DNA from: Anaerobacillus arseniciselenatis | GTDB lineage: Bacteria > Bacillota > Bacilli > Bacillales > Anaerobacillaceae | Assembly (NCBI RefSeq): GCF_001865995.1 | Contig: NZ_MLQQ01000040.1 | Coordinates: 248,001-312,000, forward strand | Length of the DNA: 64,000 nt | Direction of reading: 5' to 3' | In this document: positions 1 to 7,143 of the stretch, piece after piece | Layout of the letters: every line of letters starts with the position of its first letter | How positions within the stretch are numbered: the stretch's first letter is position 1 | Position numbers and translations under genes: made by a program | Notes under the pieces: model-generated | Database searches by the model: none | Seen by the model: only the letters and a program-made list of their open reading frames with translations | What the model was told of the DNA's origin: nothing

Positions 1-821
1 TTGTAAATCTTTAAATCCTTTTCCCTATCAACTCTTGCTTCTAAACCTAACTCGCTATACGGTGGAAGGGTCGAACTAATATGTCTTTCTTTAATCTCAA
101 TATTTGTTTCCAACATTAGCTGATAAATAGCGGTTGCAATGACACTGTACACTTGATCATTAATGGAATCATTTCGGTTTACTCTTAAAACCTCAGCAAA
201 GGAGAATTGTTGTTTCGGCTTTAATTGAAAATCGTCAAAGAATAGTACCGCTTTAATTAGCCTATTCGTTTTAAATACGTTCGCAAGTTCTACAGTAGAG
301 ATGATTTTTTCTTCTTCCTCTAAATAGTCATGAACATTAATAATTAAACGCCCTATTTGCAACGTTTGCCCGTATGTACGTAGGTCTTCATGAAGTGACG
401 CCCAGTCTAAGTTGACTAGTTCTTTTTCTCGAGTTAATTCGTGAATAACGTTTGATACGTAATCGTCGTTAACATATACTCGTAAAGGCCAGCTAGTGCT
501 ATTGCTTTTGTTATTTAATGTTTCTTCAATATCAAAGAAAAATAGCTCTGCACTACTAACATTGACTTCTCGATCTTTATAATAAAAAGAAACTATCGTC
601 GTATCTTTCCATTTGGTTACTTCAGTTTCTAGCTTTTCCATCGCAATACTTTTCGGAAGTTCGCTTATAGAAATGCCTGAAACAGTAACACCTTTTTTTA
701 TGTCTTGTTTAAAAGAATCAAAAGTATAAGATATACCGTAAACAAAGACGATTAGAAATAAAGTACTAATCGTCAATGTCATAAAAGGGAATATTGCCTT
801 ATTTAAATATTTGGAAGCCAT
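1..821 (-). CDS. VanW-like membrane-anchored protein (3' part outside window)
   Basis: The reading frame is open from an ATG at 821 to the window edge (273 residues seen), with a strong AAGGAGG site just upstream. Residues about 9-30 form one hydrophobic membrane anchor, followed by an extracytoplasmic region. Around residues 200-273 the order 'KPKQQFSF ... ERH ... LGLEARV ... DLKIY' follows the VanW family pattern (PGxxFSF, ER-HS, GLDA-V, DL-F). The central GGGxCQVSTTLYNA block of typical VanW proteins is degenerate here: no glycine run and no cysteine. The role of VanW proteins is poorly known, and envelope function is an inference. The PRC-barrel gene at 840-1616 lies 18 bases upstream in the same direction, so the two are probably co-transcribed. 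The family call is moderate because the C-terminus is not visible. Confidence 0.6.
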   Translation of the reverse strand, partial: MASKYLNKAIFPFMTLTISTLFLIVFVYGISYTFDSFKQDIKKGVTVSGISISELPKSIAMEKLETEVTKWKDTTIVSFYYKDREVNVSSAELFFFDIEETLNNKSNSTSWPLRVYVNDDYVSNVIHELTREKELVNLDWASLHEDLRTYGQTLQIGRLIINVHDYLEEEEKIISTVELANVFKTNRLIKAVLFFDDFQLKPKQQFSFAEVLRVNRNDSINDQVYSVIATAIYQLMLETNIEIKERHISSTLPPYSELGLEARVDREKDLKIY

Positions 822-839
822 TTAAAGTGCCTCCTTATT

Positions 840-1616
840 TTATTCTTCTACATTCATTGATAATTCGACCATTCCAGATGGACCGTCATTGTGAACAGCT
901 AAAATAAGATCTTTCGTTAGCTCTGTTCCGTTTTTAATAAGAAGTTCCCCTGATTTATTGTAAATATCAGAAGTAACCTTCTTTCCTTCTAAAAGGGTGA
1001 TTTGTCGCTCTAAAAATGCTTGAGAAATATCTTCTTCCTCTTCTTTTTCAACTGCAACTTCTTCTGTGGCATCTTCTACGGAAGGGATCTTTTCTTCTTC
1101 AATTTTCTTTCCGTTAAAAAGTTCCTCAATATTGTTTAAAAAATATTCATTGGCATCTTCATTTACAATTAAAATATCTTTACCAAATGTGTGTACATGC
1201 TCGCTTGCAAGAACTACTTCTTCGTCTTTAGCTACGTTTAACTGTAATGCGATAATGCTCCCATTGTCTTCGTTAATGAAGTACTCATCGACTTTACCTA
1301 GTAACTGACCTTTTTTACTCATAATACGAGCGCCATTTATTTTAATGTTTTTAGTCACTAAAGTATTAGCAATAGGAATCTCTGTCAAATCAATAATATT
1401 CGTTTCGCTTTCAATCGTAACCGCAAAGTCGCCGACACCGATTACTTTTTTAAACGGTACTGCCTTTACGCTAATTTGCCAATCCTCATGATGAACAGTT
1501 ATAAAATCAATGGTACCGTGTTCAGGATTTACAACTAATGACTTTACTGTTCCTAATTCTTTCCCATCATTGATACTAATGATCGGTAACCCAACTATTT
1601 GTTTACTCGTCTTCAT
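840..1616 (-). CDS. PRC-barrel domain protein with two PRC repeats
   Basis: A protein of about 258 residues. Two PRC-barrel-like units are visible: residues about 1-75 (SKQIVGLPIISINDGKELG, then a strand-rich stretch) and about 85-155 (IMSKKGQLLGKVDEYFI). An acidic, lysine/glutamate-rich linker (about 165-200) follows, then a short C-terminal segment (EGKKVTSDIYNKSGELLIKNG) of a kind often attached to signalling proteins. PRC barrels are small binding modules found in rRNA-processing and membrane-associated proteins; no enzyme activity is implied. I chose the ATG at 1616 because GGTG sits six bases upstream; an in-frame GTG four codons earlier is possible. There is no signal peptide. It lies between the VanW-like gene and the acidic membrane protein, all in one direction. 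Confidence 0.7.
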   Translation of the reverse strand: MKTSKQIVGLPIISINDGKELGTVKSLVVNPEHGTIDFITVHHEDWQISVKAVPFKKVIGVGDFAVTIESETNIIDLTEIPIANTLVTKNIKINGARIMSKKGQLLGKVDEYFINEDNGSIIALQLNVAKDEEVVLASEHVHTFGKDILIVNEDANEYFLNNIEELFNGKKIEEEKIPSVEDATEEVAVEKEEEEDISQAFLERQITLLEGKKVTSDIYNKSGELLIKNGTELTKDLILAVHNDGPSGMVELSMNVEE

Positions 1617-1701
1617 TCGTTTCACCACACCTATACGTATTCTTTATTTCAATTTTCCTGACAAAATTATTCACTATATTATTTTACCATGAAATTTGTC
1701 G

Positions 1702-3084
1702 TTAGCTTTGAAAAAACTTTTTTTCAAAGAAAGTAATTTCTTCTTTTATAACCATCTTATTATTATAACGTTGCTTTAACCTGTTTAATAGGGTTTTTAG
1801 TTTGTCAAATTGTTCCGTTTCAATATAATGATCTCGAAGTATTGATGCAAACAAGTAATAATCATTATCGTGTAAACCGTCTTTTGCATGCTCTAATACA
1901 AGTTGTTCGAAATCTTGCGGATGAATTTGTTCTTTATACCATAATAGTTGTCCAACGAGAGTATCCATTAAGTCACGATTTAGCGGTTTAGGAACCGCGT
2001 TAGGAACAATCTCTGAACGATTATCATCAACTTTTTCTTCATGAGTAGTAAAAGTTTCTTCGAATGCCTCTTGATCAATATGAGTTCCTTCTGCATCTTC
2101 CTCCACATGATCAACATGAGCCTCTTCTACAGCTTCCTCCACATGATCAACATGAGCCTCTTCTACAGCTTCCTCCACATGATCAACATGAGCCTCTTCT
2201 ACAGTTTCTTCCTCTTGATCAACATGAGTTTTTTCTTCTGTTTCTTCCTTAGCTTTCTCCTCATCATCGAAAGCTTCATCATCTTCATTTAATTGAAGAT
2301 CCTTTTCTTCCTGATGAGGTTCTATGAGCACTTCTTCAACTACTTCATCACGATTAAATTTATGTTCTTCTTTATTATTCTTGCTGACGGCCTCGGTTTC
2401 TTCGGTTCTTTCATGTGAGTGCTCCTCTTTGTCTTCACCTAAATCATGCAAACTAAGTAATTGATCCGTTGAGGCTACTTCTTTTTCCATTAATTGTTCT
2501 TCAGTATCTTCCTTTATCATTGAATGAGTCTGTTCTTCTCTTAACGGTATTTTTTCTACTTGTTCTTTAATAATAGGTTGCTCTTCCTCAACAACTTCTC
2601 CATCAGGTTCCGTCTGTAAAAAACGATTTTGAACAATATCTGAAGGTGTTTCGGTTATTTTGTTGTCGTCTGCTTGTTTTTCATTTTCTGATAACAACTG
2701 CATATTTTCAATCTCATCAACGAATATCGGAGCTTCCGTTATTACTTCGTTAATTTCTTCCAGGTCTGTATGTTGATCTCCATTTAATAGTTGATCTCGT
2801 GAATCTCCTTGCAAATTCTCACTATCACCACTTTCACGATCGTTATTCGTATTCGTAAATATGAATTTTGTTATACCTAAAGCAGTAGTTAAAATTAATA
2901 GTATTAAAATTAGTCCCGCCTGCCATAACGCTAAAAATGAATGTAACCATAAAAAGATATGTGAAAATAAAATGGCAAGAGCTACAAATAATACTTTTTG
3001 TGAAAGTGCTATTTTTATTGGTAATAATAGAAAGATAATAAATAAAATCGAACCGCCAATTAAAGTTAGAGCTAAGTATTCCAA
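1702..3084 (-). CDS. Membrane protein with long acidic repeat region, unknown function
   Basis: About 460 residues. I chose the TTG at 3084 because GGAGGTG lies six bases before it; an ATG five codons earlier would place that site inside the gene. The N-terminus has two to three hydrophobic segments in residues about 5-75. A very acidic, low-complexity stretch (about 80-360) follows, containing three exact 12-residue repeats of VEEAHVDHVEEA type and degenerate copies. The C-terminal 85 residues (LMDTLVGQLLWYKEQ to the end) are predicted helical and look like an ordered, TPR-like domain. I recognise no catalytic motif. The acidic region probably acts as a flexible spacer on the cytoplasmic side, which is inference. 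The function is unknown. Confidence 0.75.
   Translation of the reverse strand: MEYLALTLIGGSILFIIFLLLPIKIALSQKVLFVALAILFSHIFLWLHSFLALWQAGLILILLILTTALGITKFIFTNTNNDRESGDSENLQGDSRDQLLNGDQHTDLEEINEVITEAPIFVDEIENMQLLSENEKQADDNKITETPSDIVQNRFLQTEPDGEVVEEEQPIIKEQVEKIPLREEQTHSMIKEDTEEQLMEKEVASTDQLLSLHDLGEDKEEHSHERTEETEAVSKNNKEEHKFNRDEVVEEVLIEPHQEEKDLQLNEDDEAFDDEEKAKEETEEKTHVDQEEETVEEAHVDHVEEAVEEAHVDHVEEAVEEAHVDHVEEDAEGTHIDQEAFEETFTTHEEKVDDNRSEIVPNAVPKPLNRDLMDTLVGQLLWYKEQIHPQDFEQLVLEHAKDGLHDNDYYLFASILRDHYIETEQFDKLKTLLNRLKQRYNNKMVIKEEITFFEKKFFQS
2097..2204 (-). repeat. Three exact 36-bp coding tandem repeats
   Basis: Three identical 36-base units start at 2097, 2133 and 2169, each encoding 12 residues rich in Glu, His, Asp and Val. 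Diverged units flank them on both sides. The repeats are in frame, so copy number can change without a frameshift. Exact identity at the DNA level points to recent duplication or slippage. Confidence 0.9.
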
Positions 3085-3384
3085 ATACACACCTCCCATA
3101 CTATAAAACTTTGTTCACGAAAAAAACTTGACTTTTCGCTAAGTACTGATGGCGAAAGCCTAAATTTTTATACTATCACCTTCATTGATTTATTAGTACT
3201 GATAGTATATAACTCATAATTCTAGCTTTTGTGACACAATTATACATTTATTAATTGTATAATAAAGTTTCGTATTTTAAAAGATAAGGTTACTTCATTT
3301 TCTTAACAATTTATAAAAACCACCCTAAATTTCCCGTTTCTTTTCGTAGGTTAGTTTGTTTGTTGGTTTGCTGTTTAAAGAGTA
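3085..3384. other. 300-bp spacer, mostly without identifiable features
   Basis: This A/T-rich spacer lies between the acidic membrane protein and the CapA-like gene. It should contain the promoter of the 1702-3084 gene, but I could not pick out convincing -35/-10 boxes. The motif AGTACTGAT recurs at about 3142 and 3195, and a short GTTTGTTTGTTGGTTTG tract (about 3353-3370) belongs to the simple-repeat family seen elsewhere in the window. Confidence 0.4.
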
Positions 3385-3420
3385 TAAAAAAGCAGCAACG
3401 CTATTCATTAACGTCACTGC
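3385..3420 (-). terminator. Intrinsic terminator overlapping the end of the CapA-like gene
   Basis: On the minus strand GCAGTGACG and CGTTGCTGC pair around a loop containing the stop codon TAG (3401-3403), followed by a run of six T. The hairpin therefore uses the last coding bases as its 5' arm. Confidence 0.75.
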
Positions 3421-4591
3421 TCTCTTTGTTTCGGTCGTTCAGAAATAAATCGCCTTCTCGGACAACGTTAAAAGATAGGTTTTCAAGTGATGCCAAACGA
3501 GCTTCTTTCACTTCCTGGGAAACTTCCGCCACTTGATTTCCTGTAATTTCATAAGGTATGTATTTCATTTTAATTTCGTCTTCACGAATAATAAAGGTTA
3601 AAATACAAGACTCAGCAGTTAATCCACTAACGTAATCCGGAAACAAGAAATTTCCTAATGAGTAAGCAATTGGTTTCCCTTTATAATAATCAAGACCTTG
3701 AATTACGTGTGGATGAGCCCCGACAATTCCATCAGCTCCTGCATCAATCATTGCACGAGCATCATAAATCTGGTAAGGTTCAGGTGTTTGCTGCCGTTCA
3801 ATTCCCCAATGCATAAAGACGAAAACATAATCAACTTCCTTTTTAGTTTCTTCAACAATCCTTACCATGCGATCAAGCTGGTAACCACTAGCGATACCAG
3901 GTTTCTCAGGTCCTGCATACCAACTAACCGTTGGCAAAACTCGGGAAAACCCTAAAAAAGCAATTTGTTGACCTTTTATTTCCACGATGTGGGCCCGATA
4001 AGCTTCTTCACTATTTCTACCCGCACCAATATAAGCAAGTCCAACGTCGTTCAAATAATCAATCGTATCCACTAACCCTTTTTCACCATAATCCATCGTA
4101 TGATTGTTTGCTAGTGATACCATATGAAAGCCCGCTTCTTTTAACGCTACGAGAGACTGTGGTCCGGTTCGAAAATTAAACTGTTTTCTGTAAGGTATGC
4201 CCCTGTTTGTTACTGCCGTTTCCAAATTAACAATCGCATAGTCTACGTGTTGAAGTTCTTCTTCAACTTGCAAGAAAGGATAATTGATACCAAAGCTATT
4301 CATCGCGTGCTCAATTGATCCTTCCATCATTACATCTCCACCAAAGGCAATCCTAATTTCTTCTATTTCTCCATTTAGAAATCTATTTTTACTAGGTTCT
4401 AATTCTCTTAATCTAGTATTTTTAATGATAGAAGCATGATCTTTTGAAACCAAAAGATCATTAACAATTTTCGCCTCGGCCTGTGATCTAGCTAATTTAT
4501 CCAAAATAAATAAGCCCCCACTAAAAAAACTTAATAAAAATAAAGTAGAAACAAATACAATCGTCATTGATATTAATATATTTCTTTTCAT
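3401..4591 (-). CDS. CapA-family (PGA_cap) metallophosphoesterase-like protein
   Basis: A 396-residue protein with an N-terminal membrane anchor or uncleaved signal (residues about 6-30) and an extracytoplasmic CapA/PGA_cap domain. The metallophosphoesterase-type motifs are present in order: AFGGD (about 82-86), NLE, SLANNH, MHWG and GAHPH, then the SLGNFLF strand. Family members are linked to poly-gamma-glutamate capsule synthesis, but many are stand-alone and uncharacterised. No capB/capC genes are adjacent here, so capsule synthesis should not be assumed. A surface hydrolase role is the safer reading. It starts with ATG behind an AGAGG site and ends in its own terminator, so it is probably transcribed alone or after folC. 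Confidence 0.85.
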   Translation of the reverse strand: MKRNILISMTIVFVSTLFLLSFFSGGLFILDKLARSQAEAKIVNDLLVSKDHASIIKNTRLRELEPSKNRFLNGEIEEIRIAFGGDVMMEGSIEHAMNSFGINYPFLQVEEELQHVDYAIVNLETAVTNRGIPYRKQFNFRTGPQSLVALKEAGFHMVSLANNHTMDYGEKGLVDTIDYLNDVGLAYIGAGRNSEEAYRAHIVEIKGQQIAFLGFSRVLPTVSWYAGPEKPGIASGYQLDRMVRIVEETKKEVDYVFVFMHWGIERQQTPEPYQIYDARAMIDAGADGIVGAHPHVIQGLDYYKGKPIAYSLGNFLFPDYVSGLTAESCILTFIIREDEIKMKYIPYEITGNQVAEVSQEVKEARLASLENLSFNVVREGDLFLNDRNKESSDVNE

Positions 4592-4694
4592 ATTAGTAAC
4601 CTCTTTTTAATATAATCTTCTTTATTTTACAATAAAAACCAATAATAAAAATGGTTACTTTTTACTAATTATGAAATTCACTCACTTAGGAGCT

Positions 4695-5972
4695 TTAAAA
4701 TTTTAAGTGATTTCTCATATGATTTAAAAAATAAAATGATCCTGTAATCACGAAAACATCATCAACGGCTAAATTCCTTACGATTTTTTCATACGCTTGA
4801 TCCCATTCATGAATCACCTTAAGTTTTTCATGCGGGTACATTTCGTACGCAAGATCGGGATCCATAGCACGCTCGTACGGAAAACTTGTAAGGACGATTT
4901 CTGATGCTACATCCGTCATCGGACGAAGCATCGCTTTAATATCCTTGTCTTTCATAGCACAAAAAAGGACAACGATTCTTCTATTATGAAACGTATGTGC
5001 CAATGTTTTACTTAGCGCTTCTATACCTTCTTGATTATGTCCGCCATCAAAAATGACAGTTGGTTTTTGCTTGATGACCTCTATACGATTAGCAATTTTT
5101 GCTTTAGTGATCCCAAGCCTAATATGATCGTCGTTAATATGAAAATCCCTTATCTTTTTTAAGCAATGAACGGCCATAATTGCTAAAGACGCATTCTCTT
5201 GTTGATGTGCTCCGAGCATCCCGGCCTTTAAGTTCTCATATTTAAGCTGTTGAAACATAAAAGAAAAAGTTTCAACATTTTGGTCGCATAAAAATTCTTC
5301 TCCTAACTGATACAAATCCGCTTCTTCTTCTAGACAGCGTTCCTTAATTACTTGTTTCGCATCTTCTTGCTTACAACCTGAAATAATAGGAGTGCGCTGT
5401 TTAATGATGCCTGCTTTTTCTCGTGTAACATCACTAATAGTATCACCGAGTAAGTCCATATGATCATGACCGATCGAGGTAATAATTGAAAGTAAAGGTT
5501 TGATGACATTCGTTGAATCCAGTCTCCCTCCTAAACCTGTTTCGACTAGAACAATGTCAGGCTTTGCAATCGTTGCAAAATATTGAAAGGCCATTGCCGT
5601 TAAAATTTCAAACTCCGTTGGTGCTCCTAAGTTTGTCCCTTTTAATTTACCGATAACTGGGATAAGCTGTTCGGTAAGCTGAGCAAAATCTTCATCAGAA
5701 ATTTCTTCACCGTTGAAACGGATCTTATCATTAATTCTTTGGATAGCCGGAGACGTGTATGTTCCAACGCTAAATCCCGCTTCAGTAAAAATCGCTTGTA
5801 AATAAGTTAAAGTTGAACCTTTTCCATTCGTACCTGCGAGATGCATCGCAAGTAATCTTTGTTCAGGGTGACCAAGTTCTTTTAACATCGCTTCCATTCT
5901 TTCAAGCCCTAAACAAATTCCAAATTTTTTTGCAGAAAAAACAATGTCACAAGCTTCTTCGTATGTAATCAT
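4695..5972 (-). CDS. folC: Bifunctional folylpolyglutamate / dihydrofolate synthase
   Basis: A 425-residue Mur-ligase family enzyme that adds glutamate to folates in the cytoplasm, using ATP. The P-loop GTNGKGS is at residues 47-53. The family elements TSPAIQRINDKIRFNG, ETGLGGRLDSTN, ITSIGHDHMDLLG and VIFDGGHNQEG follow in the expected order. Length is normal. The ATG at 5972 has AAGGAGA ten bases upstream. In B. subtilis folC also follows valS; here a plus-strand ATP-grasp gene sits between the two. Confidence 0.96.
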   Translation of the reverse strand: MITYEEACDIVFSAKKFGICLGLERMEAMLKELGHPEQRLLAMHLAGTNGKGSTLTYLQAIFTEAGFSVGTYTSPAIQRINDKIRFNGEEISDEDFAQLTEQLIPVIGKLKGTNLGAPTEFEILTAMAFQYFATIAKPDIVLVETGLGGRLDSTNVIKPLLSIITSIGHDHMDLLGDTISDVTREKAGIIKQRTPIISGCKQEDAKQVIKERCLEEEADLYQLGEEFLCDQNVETFSFMFQQLKYENLKAGMLGAHQQENASLAIMAVHCLKKIRDFHINDDHIRLGITKAKIANRIEVIKQKPTVIFDGGHNQEGIEALSKTLAHTFHNRRIVVLFCAMKDKDIKAMLRPMTDVASEIVLTSFPYERAMDPDLAYEMYPHEKLKVIHEWDQAYEKIVRNLAVDDVFVITGSFYFLNHMRNHLKF

Positions 5973-6140
5973 GAAAAGGTCTCCTTTTTCACATTAATTT
6001 AATGAATTTCATTATTCATTATTAACGCCATTAGTGGCATTAAATAAGCATTTGAAATCATTAACTTGTATACTATTTGATAGTGTATAATAACGATGTG
6101 TTTACAGCAAGAAAATTTAAAAGTTAGGTAGGAATACATA

Positions 6141-7010
6141 ATGAATAAAAAAGGCTTACTCATTTATAACGAAGAAAGAGCCTTAATTAACAAAGGCTTT
6201 ATTAACTGGTTTCTTGAAGAAGCAGAAAAACTGAATATTGAACTTAAGTTTATATTAAAAGAAGACCTGAGTTATGGTGTTATAAAAAATGAGCTGTTTC
6301 TTTACCACAAAGGAGCGGAACTCCGAAAACCTGATTTTGTAGTGTTGCGAAATAATGATCCTATACTTAGTAAGCAGCTTGAAAACATAGGAATAAAAGT
6401 CTTTAATTCTGCCTTTATTTCTGAGATTAGTAATCATAAAGGGAGGACACATCAATTTTTAGCGAACAAAGGCATTCCGATGCTCGATACATTATTTGTC
6501 GTTCGTGATGAGTTTAACCCGAATTCAATCCCATTTTCTTATCCTGTTGTTGTAAAGGAAGTGAGTGGTCGTGGCGGTAATGAAGTATACAAAGCGTCAT
6601 CTAAATTAGAAGTGGCTGAATTACTAAAAAGGGTGAAGGCAAGGGAGTTAATTATTCAACAAATGGGGGATGTCCCTGGTAGAGATGTCCGAGTTTTTGT
6701 CGTTGGAGGCGAAATTATCGCAGCTATTCTCCGTTACTGTGACAATGATTTCCGCGCCAACTATTCGTTAGGAGGCAATGCCAAGCTTTACGAGCTTTCC
6801 GATACAGAAAAGGCGACTGTAAAAAAAGTGATTGCCGAGTTCACCGATGATGATCTAGGTTTTATAGGTATTGATTTTTTATTTGCTAAAGACGGCTCAT
6901 TTATTTTCAATGAAATTGAAGATGTGGCTGGCTCACGTACTCTTTATGCTAATTCAAACATAAATATCGTTAGACTTTATTTAGAACATATTTTACGAAA
7001 GATTTCATGA
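6141..7010 (+). CDS. RimK-like ATP-grasp ligase
   Basis: A 289-residue ATP-grasp protein. The pre-ATP-grasp region (1-100) is followed by the RimK-type segments HKGRTHQFL, PVVVKEVSGRGG (ATP-binding lysine and glycine loop), GRDVRVFVVGGEIIAAI, GFIGIDFLF and FNEIEDVAGSR (metal-binding Glu/Asn region). Members join an amino acid or peptide to a carboxylate through an acyl-phosphate; the substrate cannot be deduced. The final motif reads NEIEDVAGSR rather than the usual EVNxxPG, so the acceptor side may differ. It is transcribed opposite to folC and valS, is preceded by a GGTAGG site, and shares a long hairpin with valS at its 3' end. Confidence 0.8.
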   Translation: MNKKGLLIYNEERALINKGFINWFLEEAEKLNIELKFILKEDLSYGVIKNELFLYHKGAELRKPDFVVLRNNDPILSKQLENIGIKVFNSAFISEISNHKGRTHQFLANKGIPMLDTLFVVRDEFNPNSIPFSYPVVVKEVSGRGGNEVYKASSKLEVAELLKRVKARELIIQQMGDVPGRDVRVFVVGGEIIAAILRYCDNDFRANYSLGGNAKLYELSDTEKATVKKVIAEFTDDDLGFIGIDFLFAKDGSFIFNEIEDVAGSRTLYANSNINIVRLYLEHILRKIS

Positions 7011-7013
7011 AAA

Positions 7014-7134
7014 AAAGGCTGTTTCAAAAGTGTCTGACACCACACGTTACTACTTAATATAGACGTACAGATTTCAAATGCGTCTATAATTCGGTGACTA
7101 ACGGTGTCTGACACTTTGTTTTAAAACAGCCTTC
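7014..7134. repeat. Long hairpin repeat (family 1) between convergent genes
   Basis: Outer arms AAGGCTGTTT and AAAACAGCCTT enclose GTGTCTGACAC on both sides (about 7030-7040 and 7104-7114), and an inner pair around TATAGACG / CGTCTATA. The element can fold into a hairpin of about 120 nt. It lies exactly between the ends of the RimK-like gene and valS, with T runs on both sides, so it can act as a bidirectional terminator. Confidence 0.85.
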
Positions 7135-7143
7135 CTCTACTTA

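Noticed and set aside
2097-2204. Regular 36-bp repeats as a possible CRISPR array
   Set aside because: Units are directly abutting without spacers and are in frame in a protein gene.
2041-2292. Plus-strand ORFs with regular repeats opposite the acidic protein
   Set aside because: They are antisense shadows of the 36-bp coding repeats, with no ribosome binding site; the minus-strand frame has a membrane anchor and good start.
3401-4591. CapA-like gene as evidence of a poly-gamma-glutamate capsule
   Set aside because: No capB, capC or capD genes are adjacent, and many CapA-domain proteins are unrelated to capsule.
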